From Alnus glutinosa (taxonomy: Eukaryota; Streptophyta; Magnoliopsida; Fagales; Betulaceae): a stretch of 64,000 bases of DNA. Of the stretch, positions 11,300 to 22,660 are shown one piece after another. The stretch is taken from positions 2,623,001 to 2,687,000 of the forward strand of contig NC_084886.1 in assembly GCF_958979055.1 (NCBI RefSeq), written 5' to 3'. The translations under genes were made by a program, and so were the position numbers. The notes under the pieces were generated by a model. That model was not told the DNA's origin and did no database searches. It saw only the letters and a program-made list of their open reading frames with translations. The number at the start of each line of letters is the position of its first letter. Within the stretch, counting starts at the first letter, position 1.

Positions 11300-14090
11300 A
11301 GAGAAGAGAAGCCATGTGAATTGCTGACAGGTAAGAATCTAATGCCACGTAGGACAAGGTACTGATTTGGCAATAGATGTGGCTGTAGAGGCATTGACTC
11401 TGAAACCCGTACCACCACGGGTGCAGAGCCTAAAGGCTAAAAGCTCCCCCTCTATTCCTCTCTTTAGCAGAGGCAGAGTCACTTTCTTGCTCACCCGCTT
11501 CACAGCAGCGAGCATACACACAGCACTACAACTCCTTTTTGTTTGTCACACTATCTGTCCAGCGAGAGAGAGGTCAGCCCACATCCCCACCTCCACCCCC
11601 CCACACAGTCCACCCCTTCTGAGTCCTCTCTCTGCGCCCTTTCTATCCTTTCTCACTTCCCATTTAATGCTCCCTTCTGTAGCTCTTCCCTCATCTGTCA
11701 GCGTCCTGCGTCTTTTCTTTTCATTTTTTTTGGCTCCTTTCCCTGATGTTCTGGGGTTTTGACACGTGGGGCCACCTGATTACTTCCATTTCATGATGGA
11801 TCCAACCATCCAGGTCTTTCGTAATGTTGGTTTTTTTTGGTGTTTTGGCCCAGCTCAAACCTCGTATGGTTGGTGTCAATGCTGACAGTTGCTGTGTATG
11901 ACCAAGTCATGCACGACAAATACAAGTCCTCTTAAATATAATACACGATCGCTACAAATACAAAGATACACAAAATCAACATAGATTCACGAAGTAACAG
12001 CCAACAGGATCGGGGCTGGGCTGGGACAACCTAGTGAGATTTCGCAAATTTCAAATTACTGTAACTAGCTACCTAGCTACCTCCTAGCTATGGCTGTAGT
12101 CGTTCGTAAGAGATAAACCTCGACTGAACTGGCCGGTATAAATGATTGTTGGTATAACAGAATAATGATAGTCTAACATTGCTTTTAGGAAATTATCAAG
12201 TGTTTGGATTATTATAATTAGGGCGGATAATTTTTTATACAATTCAAAGAAACTAATGAATTAAGGTTGTTGAATGTGGTTTGATCAATTTAATTAAATG
12301 GGTTGAATTAATTTTTTTTTTTTTTTTAAAAAAAAAATTAGTAGATTGACAATGTCACGTTAACATAGTATGATAGTGATGTTGCATATAACAATACCTT
12401 TACAACTTTTATTATAATTTTCTTACAAATTTACGTCACGTGAAAGTCTTTAATTTAGCAACTACCATAATAAGTGTCATGTGAATTATTATGTCAGAAA
12501 TAGTGATACATTATTACCTTAAGACACAACTCCTAATCATCTTTGTTCACATGACAATTTTTACTTTTACATAAATTTTTAATCTAGTATGTTAAAGTGA
12601 CATTTGTCCTTCAAAAAATGTGATTATCAAGTATATTTTTAATAAAATTAACCGTGCAAATCATTGGATTAAATTAAGGTTACATGAGTCATGCGTATAA
12701 GATTAGACCATCATTGGATGCTCTAGCTAGCGACTTTAATAGGAGAACAAATTATTATAAGTACATTAATAATAAGTACATCAGAAACAAATTACAAACG
12801 ACAACAACTACATGAAACAGAAAAATAGGAGAACAAAAACAAGCTTAACAACTCAAAAATTCAAGCTAAATAATAGACAACAAACACTAGTTGAAAATCA
12901 CAGCCAATGAAAACTGCAGCTCAGTGTGATGAGTAAAACCATCTAGAATGAGAGAACTCTTAAAAATTTAGATATAGACCAGCTTAAAAAAAAAAAATAA
13001 TAATAAATAAATAAATAAATAAATCCTAAGAGAGTAAGATTAAAAAGAAGAAGGGGGGATTGGGGAAGAAAAGCAAGTAATTGTCCATGGAGGGTGACGC
13101 ATGTTTGTGACAATAATTAGAGGCCGACAAAGATACGAAAATAAGGACATGATGAAACACTAGAGCGCAACAGCGAAACTCACCGACAGCACAACACAAC
13201 ACAACATGAATTGAATGCCCGGCCATAACTATCAAGCCTAACAAATCTTTGCATTAACGGGATTCTTTGTCCTTTCCCTCGTGTTGGGTTGTGTTTTATA
13301 TTCCTTGAAGATGTTTTCCGATATAAATTTTGTATTGGGAGGTACTTGGGTTTTTTTTGTCTGGTTATTGTTTTAGTTTAGGCGTTTAGGAATTCCTTTG
13401 ACCGGGAACAGGGAAAAACCGTTGAGTGGTCAAAAATTAGGGTGGGGGCAAGCAGCAACTGCTCAGCCCACTGTGGAAACTGTGGCGTGCGTGTTCTTTT
13501 TGAGCTAATCAAGGCCACACGGTTGGCCACTTGGACTCATCTCCTTAAAATAATTACCACCATTTCTTTGAAACCCAATAAAAAAGAGAAATATATGTAA
13601 CATTCTTGGATAGGGGGAGAGCTTTGGAAAAACCATTTGTACGGCTGCTTGTCTTCTTTTGGGCGATACTGTATCTGTATTTCAATCACCTATTTATTTT
13701 TATATATTTATTTATTATGAATTGAGCCTTGTTTGTTTTGTGAAATTTTTGAGAGGTATTTTCCATTTTAGGTTTTGAAAGGGGTTTTTTGAGAAAGTGA
13801 AAATATAAAAGAATTTTCAATGGGTGTTACATTTGAATAAAAAAATAAAAAATAGTCTATGGGGGTTCACAAAAGAAAACTCATTTGGAAAATTCGAAAG
13901 TATATATTTTTAAAAAGAAAAAATTGATATGCCTTTTTAAAAATATATAAAGAAAAAGGTTGGTCTTTTATGGGTGGTGGTCACCATCCATTGTTTGTGA
14001 GGGACAGGGCCACCAGATAAATTACTAACCATCGTAGTGGTTGCCATACAAATCAAACAGCCATTGCAGAGCTGTCAAATAATTTAAATT
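10081..14090. other. Intergenic, with a (GA)n tract and a GC-richer TC-rich island
   Basis: No supportable gene. A (GA)n microsatellite lies at about 11253-11296. The interval 11340-11780 is distinctly less AT-rich, TC-rich, and contains ACACGTGGGGCC near 11762. It has a 131-codon open frame (11367-11762) whose product is Ser/Pro/Leu-rich low-complexity sequence. It looks more like a leader or promoter than a coding exon. Around 10900-10965 there are GGTGG/CCACC palindromic words like those in the fold-back elements. Confidence 0.4.
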
Positions 14091-14195
14091 TCGTCCTCAA
14101 GGAGTAGTTCAATCGGCTGGAGATCAAGCTTCATGAAGCGGAGGTCACTAGTTCTAATCTTCCCTCCCCCTCTTGTATGGACATGTAAATTTAAA
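14091..14195 (+). mobile_element. tRNA-derived SINE copy 2
   Basis: Same family as 9979-10080: A-box-like TAGTTCAATCGGCTGGAGAT, then GAAGCGGAGGTCACTAGTTC, a CT-rich stretch and TTGTATGGACATGTAAAT. The B box is slightly mutated (GTTCTAATC), so it is probably inactive. Confidence 0.75.
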
Positions 14196-14496
14196 CTCCC
14201 ACCGTTGAGCTGCCAAATATACTCGTGGCCACCATTGAGGTTACAATGCATATGCAATGGCCACCATGAGACCGTTAGATAGGTCTCGCGACCACCACAA
14301 GACTTTCATTATCTACCAAAATTGTTATTTTTTTTGTCTGAAAATTGTAAAGTACTTTTGAAAATTCTGTTAAACATCCTTAAGAGGCATAATCAAGAAT
14401 AGATGTGGACACCACTGTGATCTATATTGAATGCTAGAAGCCTTAAATCATTTGGGCCTAAAGTGTGCACTAATTACTTCTCACTTAAGGTAATAT

Positions 14497-14568
14497 CGGT
14501 TTATATAACCAAGGTCCAAGACCTACAACATGTACTTCTAGAAATGTAGGTCTTGGTTATATAAACTG
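14497..14568. repeat. Strong hairpin with a short one-sided bulge
   Basis: The left arm (14497-14527) and right arm (14545-14568) pair over about 23 bases: GTTTATATAACCAAG and AGACCTACA on the left against TGTAGGTCTTGGTTATATAAAC on the right. The left arm has an extra GTCCA-type segment that would loop out. The loop is about 17 bases. It could be a small MITE core or the source of a small RNA; the sequence alone does not decide. Confidence 0.6.
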
Positions 14569-16303
14569 TTATGGTGTGTGATCAATGAATAATCAGGCTC
14601 TCTTATGGGCCAAGTGAATCAAACTTCTACATTTTCAGTAAAGCCATCAAGGAATATTTGTAAACAGGAAAGCAAGATGTAATTTCTTTGTATGTTTGAG
14701 GAATTAATAGACATCTTGTCCATAGCATCAAGTTAAGATAAATTTATGACCGAATGATCCTCAGCCCAACAGCAGCCAAGCTTTAGCACTCATAATTAAG
14801 ACCCAGCTTGATTGGTCTTTTGGGCTTAAACTGCATGATCCTAAATTCATCTCTCCGTCTCTCTCTCTCTCAACAAACAGAAGAAAACGGTTTGATCAAA
14901 AGCCATAAGAGGAGTGCAGCGAGTGCTATATATATTTCTAAGTGTTTAATTTTTTACGTGACAATAAAAATCATAATAAAATGAAATAACAAATAAAAGT
15001 AAATGTAGCATTAGAAGATGATGATTCTTATTGTCACATCAGAAAGTAAGCACTACCCAACATTGATAGTGCCTCGTAGGTTTACGTAAACAAAGAGTCA
15101 CAAGATAAAGATCCGGTGAAATATTCTTCTACAAATAAGATAAGGGATGTGAGCGCAAGGGAGGGTCTTATTTGTTTGGACAAGTATTTAGACAGTTTGA
15201 ATTATCTGAGCACTTGCTGAGCAGATGGAGCCTTTTTATGCACTTACATACTCTTGTCTGATTGTAATTCAATAGGACACGGGTATTGCATCAAATTTTA
15301 ATTCCTCACGGGGCTATGTACCATTACTTGGAATTCTTTTTTTTTTTTTTTTTTATTTTTATTTCAACGACAAATTAGGCTTATCAAACGTACATTTTAT
15401 TATAGGATGATTTTTTTTTTATTTAAATTAGAATAGAAAAAATTTATATAATTTAGTCTATTAAATTAACACATGCTTAAAATACATGCAAAAATTTTGT
15501 GCATTTTGAAACATAACAATTTTTATTTTTTATTTTTAAAATAAAAAAACTTGATTGACAGCAACATTCTGGATCCTGTTCCCACTGAAACAGAGCTAGT
15601 AGCACCTTTACATGATATGTGTCATTGTGTCTCATACTTTTGTTTTTCATAGGATTCTTTCTAGGTGAGCGGAAACTTACACACGTAGTCAAGTACCTAG
15701 CTACTAGCTAGAACAGAGAACCAACTAGGTCCTTGAAAATGTAGCTTTGCTAGTAAGAGAATCTTCAAGAAAATAGGTAAATAGTATATCACAGTAAAAA
15801 GAAAAAGAAAAAAAAAATTATTCCTTCCAGTGTAAATAATTAATAGACTCTAGAGTTTTTTAAATGCAAGTAGAATAAAAAATGTATTAGTAGAAATATG
15901 AAAAAAATAATAATTTAAAAAAAAAGAGTTTGACTTTTTCAATATCTTTAACTATTATTATTGAACTAGCTGTAGCAAAAGTGTAAATGTGACATGACCG
16001 ATGGACCTCTTTGTATTTATTACCTTGGTTGCCTCACCGAGCTAAATATTGAAATATCATGTGAAATTATTGATTATTTTAAAATTTGGAATTAAAAGGG
16101 AGAGAAATTTAATTAATACTTTATCAAATTGGGTCTTAGCTAACCAGTTTTCAAACCTGCAGTTCAAGCATCAAGGAGCAGAAGCTTTTATTGTCATCCA
16201 AACAAATACATAAACGACACAGCTTTTATGGTTTTCCTGTGTCGACAAACAAACCAGACCACAAGCTTGGCTACAGAATCTACTGAAACATGAATGACGA
16301 CGC
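14569..16303. other. Intergenic, downstream of the cysteine protease
   Basis: AT-rich, with no gene recognised. The last roughly 150 bases before 16304 should hold the 3' UTR of the protease gene, which is transcribed leftward. Confidence 0.4.
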
Positions 16304-17925
16304 TCAGAGCTCATCGTTGAAGGAGGTTCTTTTGGTGTTGGTTGAGGAAGTTTTGATGGGGTAAGAGGCCTCCATGGCTATACCACACAGTCCCTCTTCT
16401 GCATCAACTCCACGTTGCACCCTGAAGTAACCCTTCTCTCCCCATTCGGGTCCCCAGGAGTTCTTCACTATCCAGTAATTCGTTCCATCCTGAGTTGCTC
16501 CATAGCCCACAATCGCCACCCCGTGATTCAGCTCTGTGCCACAATCTCCGTTGAATACTCCCTGCAGTACTCATATTCCATTTTTCATTAGTGATTAATT
16601 ATGTATTTATACATATTTTGTGTCAGTCAATAGTGATTACTTGTTTATAAATGAAACGTCTTTAGCTATAAGGGTAGAGTTTTCCTTCAAACTGGTCGGG
16701 GTCGAGGAAATTCTTTTAACACTGTTTTATCCTGGTTTAGGGTTTAGACATGAGACATGAACTCTTGCGTGTGTCTGTTTTCATACCACGTTAAATCTAT
16801 CCAGAAAGTTTAAAGTTGATATGAAAACATAAGTTTAATGATTTAATTAATATTTTAACAAAACTTGCCTCCGAGTAGAATTGAAAATCCTTGCCACCAG
16901 CATCAATTGCAACAGATACAGGCTGGTTTGCAACAGCTTTCATCAAGGCATTTTCATCATTTTCCGGAACACTCTCATGTCCATCAATTTGCACCAATGG
17001 AGAATTCATCTGCAAAGCATGAACGGAAGTACATACTCATATATATATATATATATACTCTGTTTTTTGCATGCACAAAAGTTTAATAGATTAGTCACGT
17101 TGCAGTTTTTTCACCTTGGATGAGTCACATGACCCACCTAGGGCTTGGTAGGGGTAATTCTTCTCTGCTGTCAACCCACCAGTTTGCTTAATGAATTCAA
17201 ATGCATTTTCCATGAATCCTCCATCACAACCTTGATCTTCAGTATCGCAATCAACCAGCTCTTGCTCTGACAGGGAGACTAACTCGTTTGTTTTGATTTT
17301 GTTGATGCCCTCCACTGCAACTACACTTGAAAATGCCCAGCAGCTACCTATAATACATCAACAGTTTTGAGTGATTTCTCAGCATCTCATGATGGGATCC
17401 TGATAAAAATTAATATATATTGAAAAGACATGAACACATATACATATATATAGTCACAACTTGGAAGAAAAACTTGCCACATTTGCCTTGGTCCTTGACA
17501 CCCGTGACTGCTCCTTGTTTCCTCCAATCAACAGAGGATGGAAGATTGTCGGTCTTCTCATGCATGAAACTGCCGGTCCCTCGTCGGCTACCTCGGAACA
17601 TCCTGTAGTGGCTAACCTTTGAACCGGCATAGGAGCTTGCAAACTCATGGTTGGTCATATCCGCAAACTTATTCAGTTTCAGCTTGTACGGCTTATTCAT
17701 ATTGTTCACCTTGTGAACATGCTTCACATTCTCCTTGAACACATTGAAACGCTTATGCTTCTCCTGCAGGTCCTGAGAAACGGTGTGGTGGCTCCTCCAC
17801 CTCTCATACAAGTCCCAGAGTCTCTCTTCTGAAGCCAAGTCCTCCTCTTGGAAGTCAAAGCTCTTGGCAAGCCCCAAAAGCAGAGCTAATGAAAGAGCAA
17901 CCAATAAAATCTTCCCCATATCCAT
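16304..17925 (-). CDS. KDEL-tailed-class papain-like cysteine protease (vignain/CEP type), 4 exons, 359 aa, NDEL tail
   Basis: Exons on the minus strand: 17925-17478, 17347-17115, 17009-16869, 16561-16304, giving 360 codons with the stop. The protein has a signal peptide (about residues 1-22). Its ERFNIN-type propeptide runs from about 33 to 95 ([30 protein letters not shown]). The mature enzyme starts near LPSSVDW (128). Catalytic residues are Cys152 (GKCGSCWAF), His287 ([11 protein letters not shown]) and Asn308 (KNSWG), with Gln146 for the oxyanion hole. The tail [10 protein letters not shown] replaces the family's KDEL. Family members are stored in ER-derived vesicles (ricinosomes) and released to digest wall and cell proteins during programmed cell death. 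Introns 1 and 3 both begin GCAAGT instead of GT. The start at 17925 gives MDMGKILL; an in-frame ATG two codons later is equally plausible. Confidence 0.93.
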
Positions 17926-17970
17926 GATGTAGATGAAGCTGTTTGATATGGTCGAGCAATTCAACCACGA

Positions 17971-17980
17971 CCTTATATAC
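17971..17980 (-). promoter_or_regulatory. Probable TATA box of the cysteine protease
   Basis: The minus strand reads GTATATAAGG about 46 bases upstream of the ATG at 17925. This is the best TATA-like word in the right place; the implied leader is short. Confidence 0.5.
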
Positions 17981-18710
17981 AAATACAAATACCGGTCGGC
18001 TTCCTTGCTCTTTAGAGCTTTAACCAGAAAATATGGGGGAAAGGGGGTTCTTTTTAGAGGTGGATTTGGATATATTTGGAACCACGTTATCTTGGTTAAC
18101 TTGCTTATAGAAGGTGAGGAGTTGGTTGTGTTGGTAGAGGCTCCAAGACACGATTTCTTGCAAGTGAGGAGATAAAGGTGCCCAAAACTGCCCTGTCTTT
18201 TGCTCAAAACTGAAAACTTTTTCAGAAGGCTGCTAAACGGATTGAAATCTGTTCACCCAAATCACTGCTTTCGGTATGAATGAGATCAAACCCCACACAT
18301 CCATGGACATATCAAATATGGCGTGCTTTTGATAAAGCCAAATTATCCAAATTTCCCTCAAGATCATGCATCAGAGAATGGCATAGGCAGGCCGCGTGGC
18401 CTATACATATCAGTCACCTATATTTTTTATCTGTGATTCCATTGGGAGAGTTGAAGCCATTCTATTAACGAAGGAAAAACTTTATTTATTCTCCGAACCG
18501 TTATGACTTCAACAATGTTTTTTCAAAAATTCAAAAATTTGCAATGTATATCAATCCTTTCCAATAACCTCATCTGTTCGAATCTTTTATTAAATCATAA
18601 CGGAAGAAGCAAAAATAACTAAAATACCCCGTTCATAAAATAATTTTTTTTTAAAAAAAAAAAAAACTTGAAAAACTCCCATTGCAAACTTTCCATTTTG
18701 TTTTGTTTTG

Positions 18711-18744
<34 letters not shown>

Positions 18745-20303
18745 ATTTATAAATTAATACTCTATTTGTATTTTTATAAATTTTACAAAGGTATAAAAGA
18801 CATTTTACTTGTTAGCAATTTGAATTAGCAAAAAACCCTAACAATAAGGGTGATTGAAAGGCATTGATACATTAGACATATACATTGCAAACTTTTGAAA
18901 TTTGAATAGACATTGCAAAAGCCATATCAATTCGAGTTAAGTAAAGTTTTCCGATTAATGAAAATATGTAGGTACCATGTAGAACACATAGCCTTTATAG
19001 AACTTTCGTTTTGTCGAGGATATATACCTGCTACCTCTCTTTATCCACAACGGACTGTCTCTTAAAAGGATCAATATCGGGTGATTGTCATGCAGTCCTA
19101 TGATTTATTAGGTACTCGCATACAAAAGAATGAACACATTTTACATGCGCGCGCAAACGAAGAAAAAAATAAAATAAAAATAGAGAATTTAATTTCCTAC
19201 AAAATCAAATGGCACGCAAGCATCCTAATGTGGGTTACAATGAGAATTGAGAGGTCGGGGCAAGAAAACGGATCTACAAACAGCAGCTGATAAAAAAATT
19301 GCCATTTCATGAGAAGCATATATAATCTTAAATCTCAGAGGCTATCCTCAGCACTTAGAGCTCTATTTCATGTGAATGATATAAAAATGCCTTACCCTTT
19401 CCAATTCCCCGGAAACCTCTACTTCAATAGCAATGTCAGAATACATCAAATAAGTTTCTGCAAAGAAACAGTTAAATGTATAGAGTGTTGTAGAGATATG
19501 GTGGTGACCCATAAATACACCCTATTTCCTATAGTCACCTCTGAGTTCATATATTTTCAGTATCGGCATTGCAGCTATGTTTAGTCCATGTGCAATCTGA
19601 ATTCAATACCACAACAATAATAATAACAAAATTTTTTGGACCGGAGTCATCTCCACATGCAGTAGAAGAAATTCCAGTTGAAAAAACACAGTAACTTTAA
19701 ATATCCACCACATCCTTTTTGCTATTTGGGTGAACATAAACCAAAACATTCTTCTTTTAATTCTTAGCTTGCATAATAGAGTAAAACAGTTCCACATGTT
19801 CCACAAAATCACATGACAGAACATGCTACTAATGAAAAGAAACATAAGAACTTGCAATCACAGGATACACAGGAAACATAATGGCTGTAACAGAACTTTG
19901 AGAGCCTCCGCCATTGTCATCCTGCCAATTCTTCTGGGAAAGATATTGAACTTACAACTAATGGGAATCTACTGAATAGCATGGAAATGAGTTGTATCGC
20001 TGATGTCAAGGAAATCATCAAACAAGATTTATTTTTGTATGATTTGCTTTGAGGATGCAAGAGATCATTAAGGCAGAGTTTTGTTTAAAGGCTCTGGATG
20101 GAGGGAACAGGAGGGTTGCAGAGATCCCTATCAAAAAAATTAGGGAATAGAGATTTCCTGCTAAGTCTTGAATAAAATTAAAACCTAGCACTAATCTTGA
20201 GTAGATTCTGATCTCAACATTCTTACTCTCCTACTTAAGTCTTGAATTACCTAAACCCTAGTTTTTTTGGATGTCACTACACAGTAGTCCATAAAATAGA
20301 AAA
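17981..20303. other. Intergenic
   Basis: Protease upstream region, then AT-rich sequence with long poly-A/poly-T tracts (18645-18745). Short frames at 19081-19584 and 19603-19857 match nothing I recognise and lack coding character. Confidence 0.4.
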
Positions 20304-20487
20304 ATGCTAGACTTAGGTCTACAACTCTTTTACAACTTGTTGACATATGTCGGTATGTGATTGGAGCTAACTTAGTCGCTAAAAAAAAAAATTAACACCC
20401 TCCACCACATCAGCTACTAAAAAAAGAATTAACACCCTCCAATCATAAGTTGCAAAAGAGTTGTAGACCAGTTGTAGGTTGAGCATT
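20304..20487. mobile_element. Short inverted-repeat MITE
   Basis: The left end (AATGCTAGACTTAGGTCTAC, then AACTCTTTTACAAC) pairs with the right end (GTTGCAAAAGAGTTG, then TAGACC, then GAGCATT). The middle has two direct copies of TTAACACCCTCCA beside poly-A. It has no coding capacity. Confidence 0.65.
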
Positions 20488-21540
20488 ACTCCATCAAATA
20501 TTCTAGATTTTTTTGGCTTCAGTGTACTAGTGATTGTGACTTAGGGAGGATACTTTTAAATACAGCTAAGTTATCCCCCTCTGGTTTTCCATTAATAAAA
20601 ATTATCTGTGCTTATAAATCAAAAAATCTTATTGACAGCCTTGGAAGAGTCGCTGCAGGGCCAGGAACGTTATGGAGCTGATTAAAAGAATCCATTAGTA
20701 TTAAGAAAGTATCTCCGAGTCTAAACTGAAAGATGAGGCTGCACACCAAAGATCTAAACATGCTATGAATCAAAATAAATATATTATCATTTTTTTTTTT
20801 TTTTAAAAAAAAAGTGGCTATTATTTTGCAAACTTGTGTGGTTGAATGATAATCAATAGAAATACTCTTAACACTCCACCTTTGTCATCTATTCCACACA
20901 TCACACTACATAGATATCGTATTCATGGAATATGAGTCAATTTTACTCCCCTAACTCTTTGGTTAAACTTCTAGAATACGCTTTAGTGAACATATAACAG
21001 ACTACTTGAAAATAATGCACACACAACCATCCTAAATTCTAGACAGTTCTTTTACACCAAACATGACAACTTCCAAATACAATTCACAAAAAACACAAGC
21101 TAGCGAGTCAAAATCCGATCTTGCTTTTTTTTTTTTTTTTAATATATATATTTTATTTTATGAATGCTCAACAACAGAAGTTCATAGTTTACATCTACAA
21201 TATTCAACAAGAAAAATGTGGTGCTCTCAATTTTAGAAGTACAAACACCATGAATGTTATAAAATTACTGCCTGTACTATGTTAAAATGAACTCATAGAA
21301 GATGCACTCATCAGATTACGCCAACTTCACTTCACATTCCAACACATGCAGAGAGACAGAAGAAGTCTTGGTTCATAAAACAGGTAAAATATAATTTGTT
21401 TACGCCACAGTCATCAGCTTAAAACAGATAACTTGATTATTATAATTCTATCAACTCTGCAACTTAAAAAATTAACGAAAAACAGGAACAACAGGAATTT
21501 AAGAGAAATGTGCCACCGGCATCACAGCACAACGCAACGG
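20488..21540. other. Intergenic, downstream of the microprotein gene
   Basis: No gene seen. The right end is expected to include the 3' UTR of the leftward gene that stops at 21541. Confidence 0.4.
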
Positions 21541-22660
21541 TCACGCGAGAGGGTCCCTATGTTTGGCTTGTTGCAATAGCTCCTCCCGGACTCTCTTGAT
21601 CTCTGCTTCCTTCTCCAATCTCTCATTCTGTGACGAAAAAATTAGTAAATAAATAAACATATAAAGTGGTTAATGCAGCAGAACATTGTGTGTTTTCGAA
21701 TTAGGATAAATCTAGAGAAACTTCAAACTCAACATTTACCACATCTCTAAATTGTTAAATCACCCAATATCCCAAAAGCTTAAGCTAATAACGTAGTGTT
21801 GATTTTAATTATTTAATTAATATTCTAACACTCTCCTCACCCGTGTGCTCAAACTCCCCTTAATAAGTGAGGCCAACACACGAAATATTTAATTAAAAAT
21901 GGGGTGAATAACCTTGTTAAATAACCAATTCTCCCAAAAGCTTAAGCGGATAGAAAATTGTTGATTTTAATCATTTAATTGGTATTCTAACATAGATGAT
22001 CCCTAATTTTTCCTTAATTCATTATATCTCACTAAGTTGTATGCTGAGCAACAAAATCTGAACCATAAGATTCTAAGAAGTCTGCCATAGATATAGAGAC
22101 ATCCTACAAATTTAGAGAATCACATATGTCAAACTATGAAATAATCATAATAAAAAAGAGTAATGCTATTCTTTTATTCTAAAAAATACAGGCCGCCCCT
22201 TGCCTTGAAAGAATTCACACGCGGCCACCAGCTTTCCAAAAATAAGGGGAGATCTGCTGCTTACTGATCACGGAAAGTGCTTTGGGTACTACGGACCCTT
22301 TGCCATCCATTGCAGCAGTAATACAAGTAGTTATAAGCAGCCAATTTTGTATTTTCGAAAAAACTCTAATTAGCATTATGGAAAGGAACGAATGCAGCAA
22401 AGCAGTAGATCTAGCTGAGCACACGGAAAAGTATAATCTCTAAGGTTTTCTCTCCATCTGACCTATAAATTGGGCGTTTAACCTAATCAAAGAGTTTCTA
22501 ATTGGAAGTAACAAATAGCGGAGAAATGAACACAAAAGGTTAAAAGGCATTTAACCTTTTCGTCTTGGTGGAGAGCGATCCAGACGTGAAGCTTATCCAT
22601 GGATTGCCAGAATAGGAAGGCTCCAAAGGTCATCGCGAAGTAGGTCGAGACTTTCACCAT
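21541..22660 (-). CDS. Conserved-looking 63-aa single-pass membrane microprotein, 2 exons
   Basis: Exon 1 is 22660-22556 and encodes MVKVSTYFAMTFGAFLFWQS followed by MDKLHVWIALHQDEK. Exon 2 is 21627-21541 and encodes NERLEKEAEIKRVREELLQQ, then AKHRDPLA and a TGA stop. The junction is GT-AG, phase 0, and the intron is 928 bp. The N-terminal third is a hydrophobic helix (about residues 6-20). The C-terminal half is a highly charged helix. I recognise this as a small plant protein of unassigned function, from memory of near-identical N-termini in other plants, and cannot name it. Size and layout (short membrane anchor plus charged helix) suggest a subunit or assembly factor of a membrane complex; that is inference. 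Splice sites, frame and start codon agree, so the gene is likely real. An ACACGTGGC word lies about 155 bases upstream (22814-22822). Confidence 0.8.

Noticed and set aside
11367-11762. 131-codon open frame
   Set aside because: The product is low-complexity Ser/Pro/Leu sequence from TC-rich DNA. No domain, no splice partners, and a competing frame on the other strand.
17348-17477. Ordinary GT-AG splicing for protease intron 1 (donor GTTTTT, acceptor after GTAG)
   Set aside because: It keeps the frame but changes the near-invariant CGSCW to CGNCW next to the catalytic Cys; the GCAAGT donor restores the expected sequence, so it was preferred but the alternative is not excluded.
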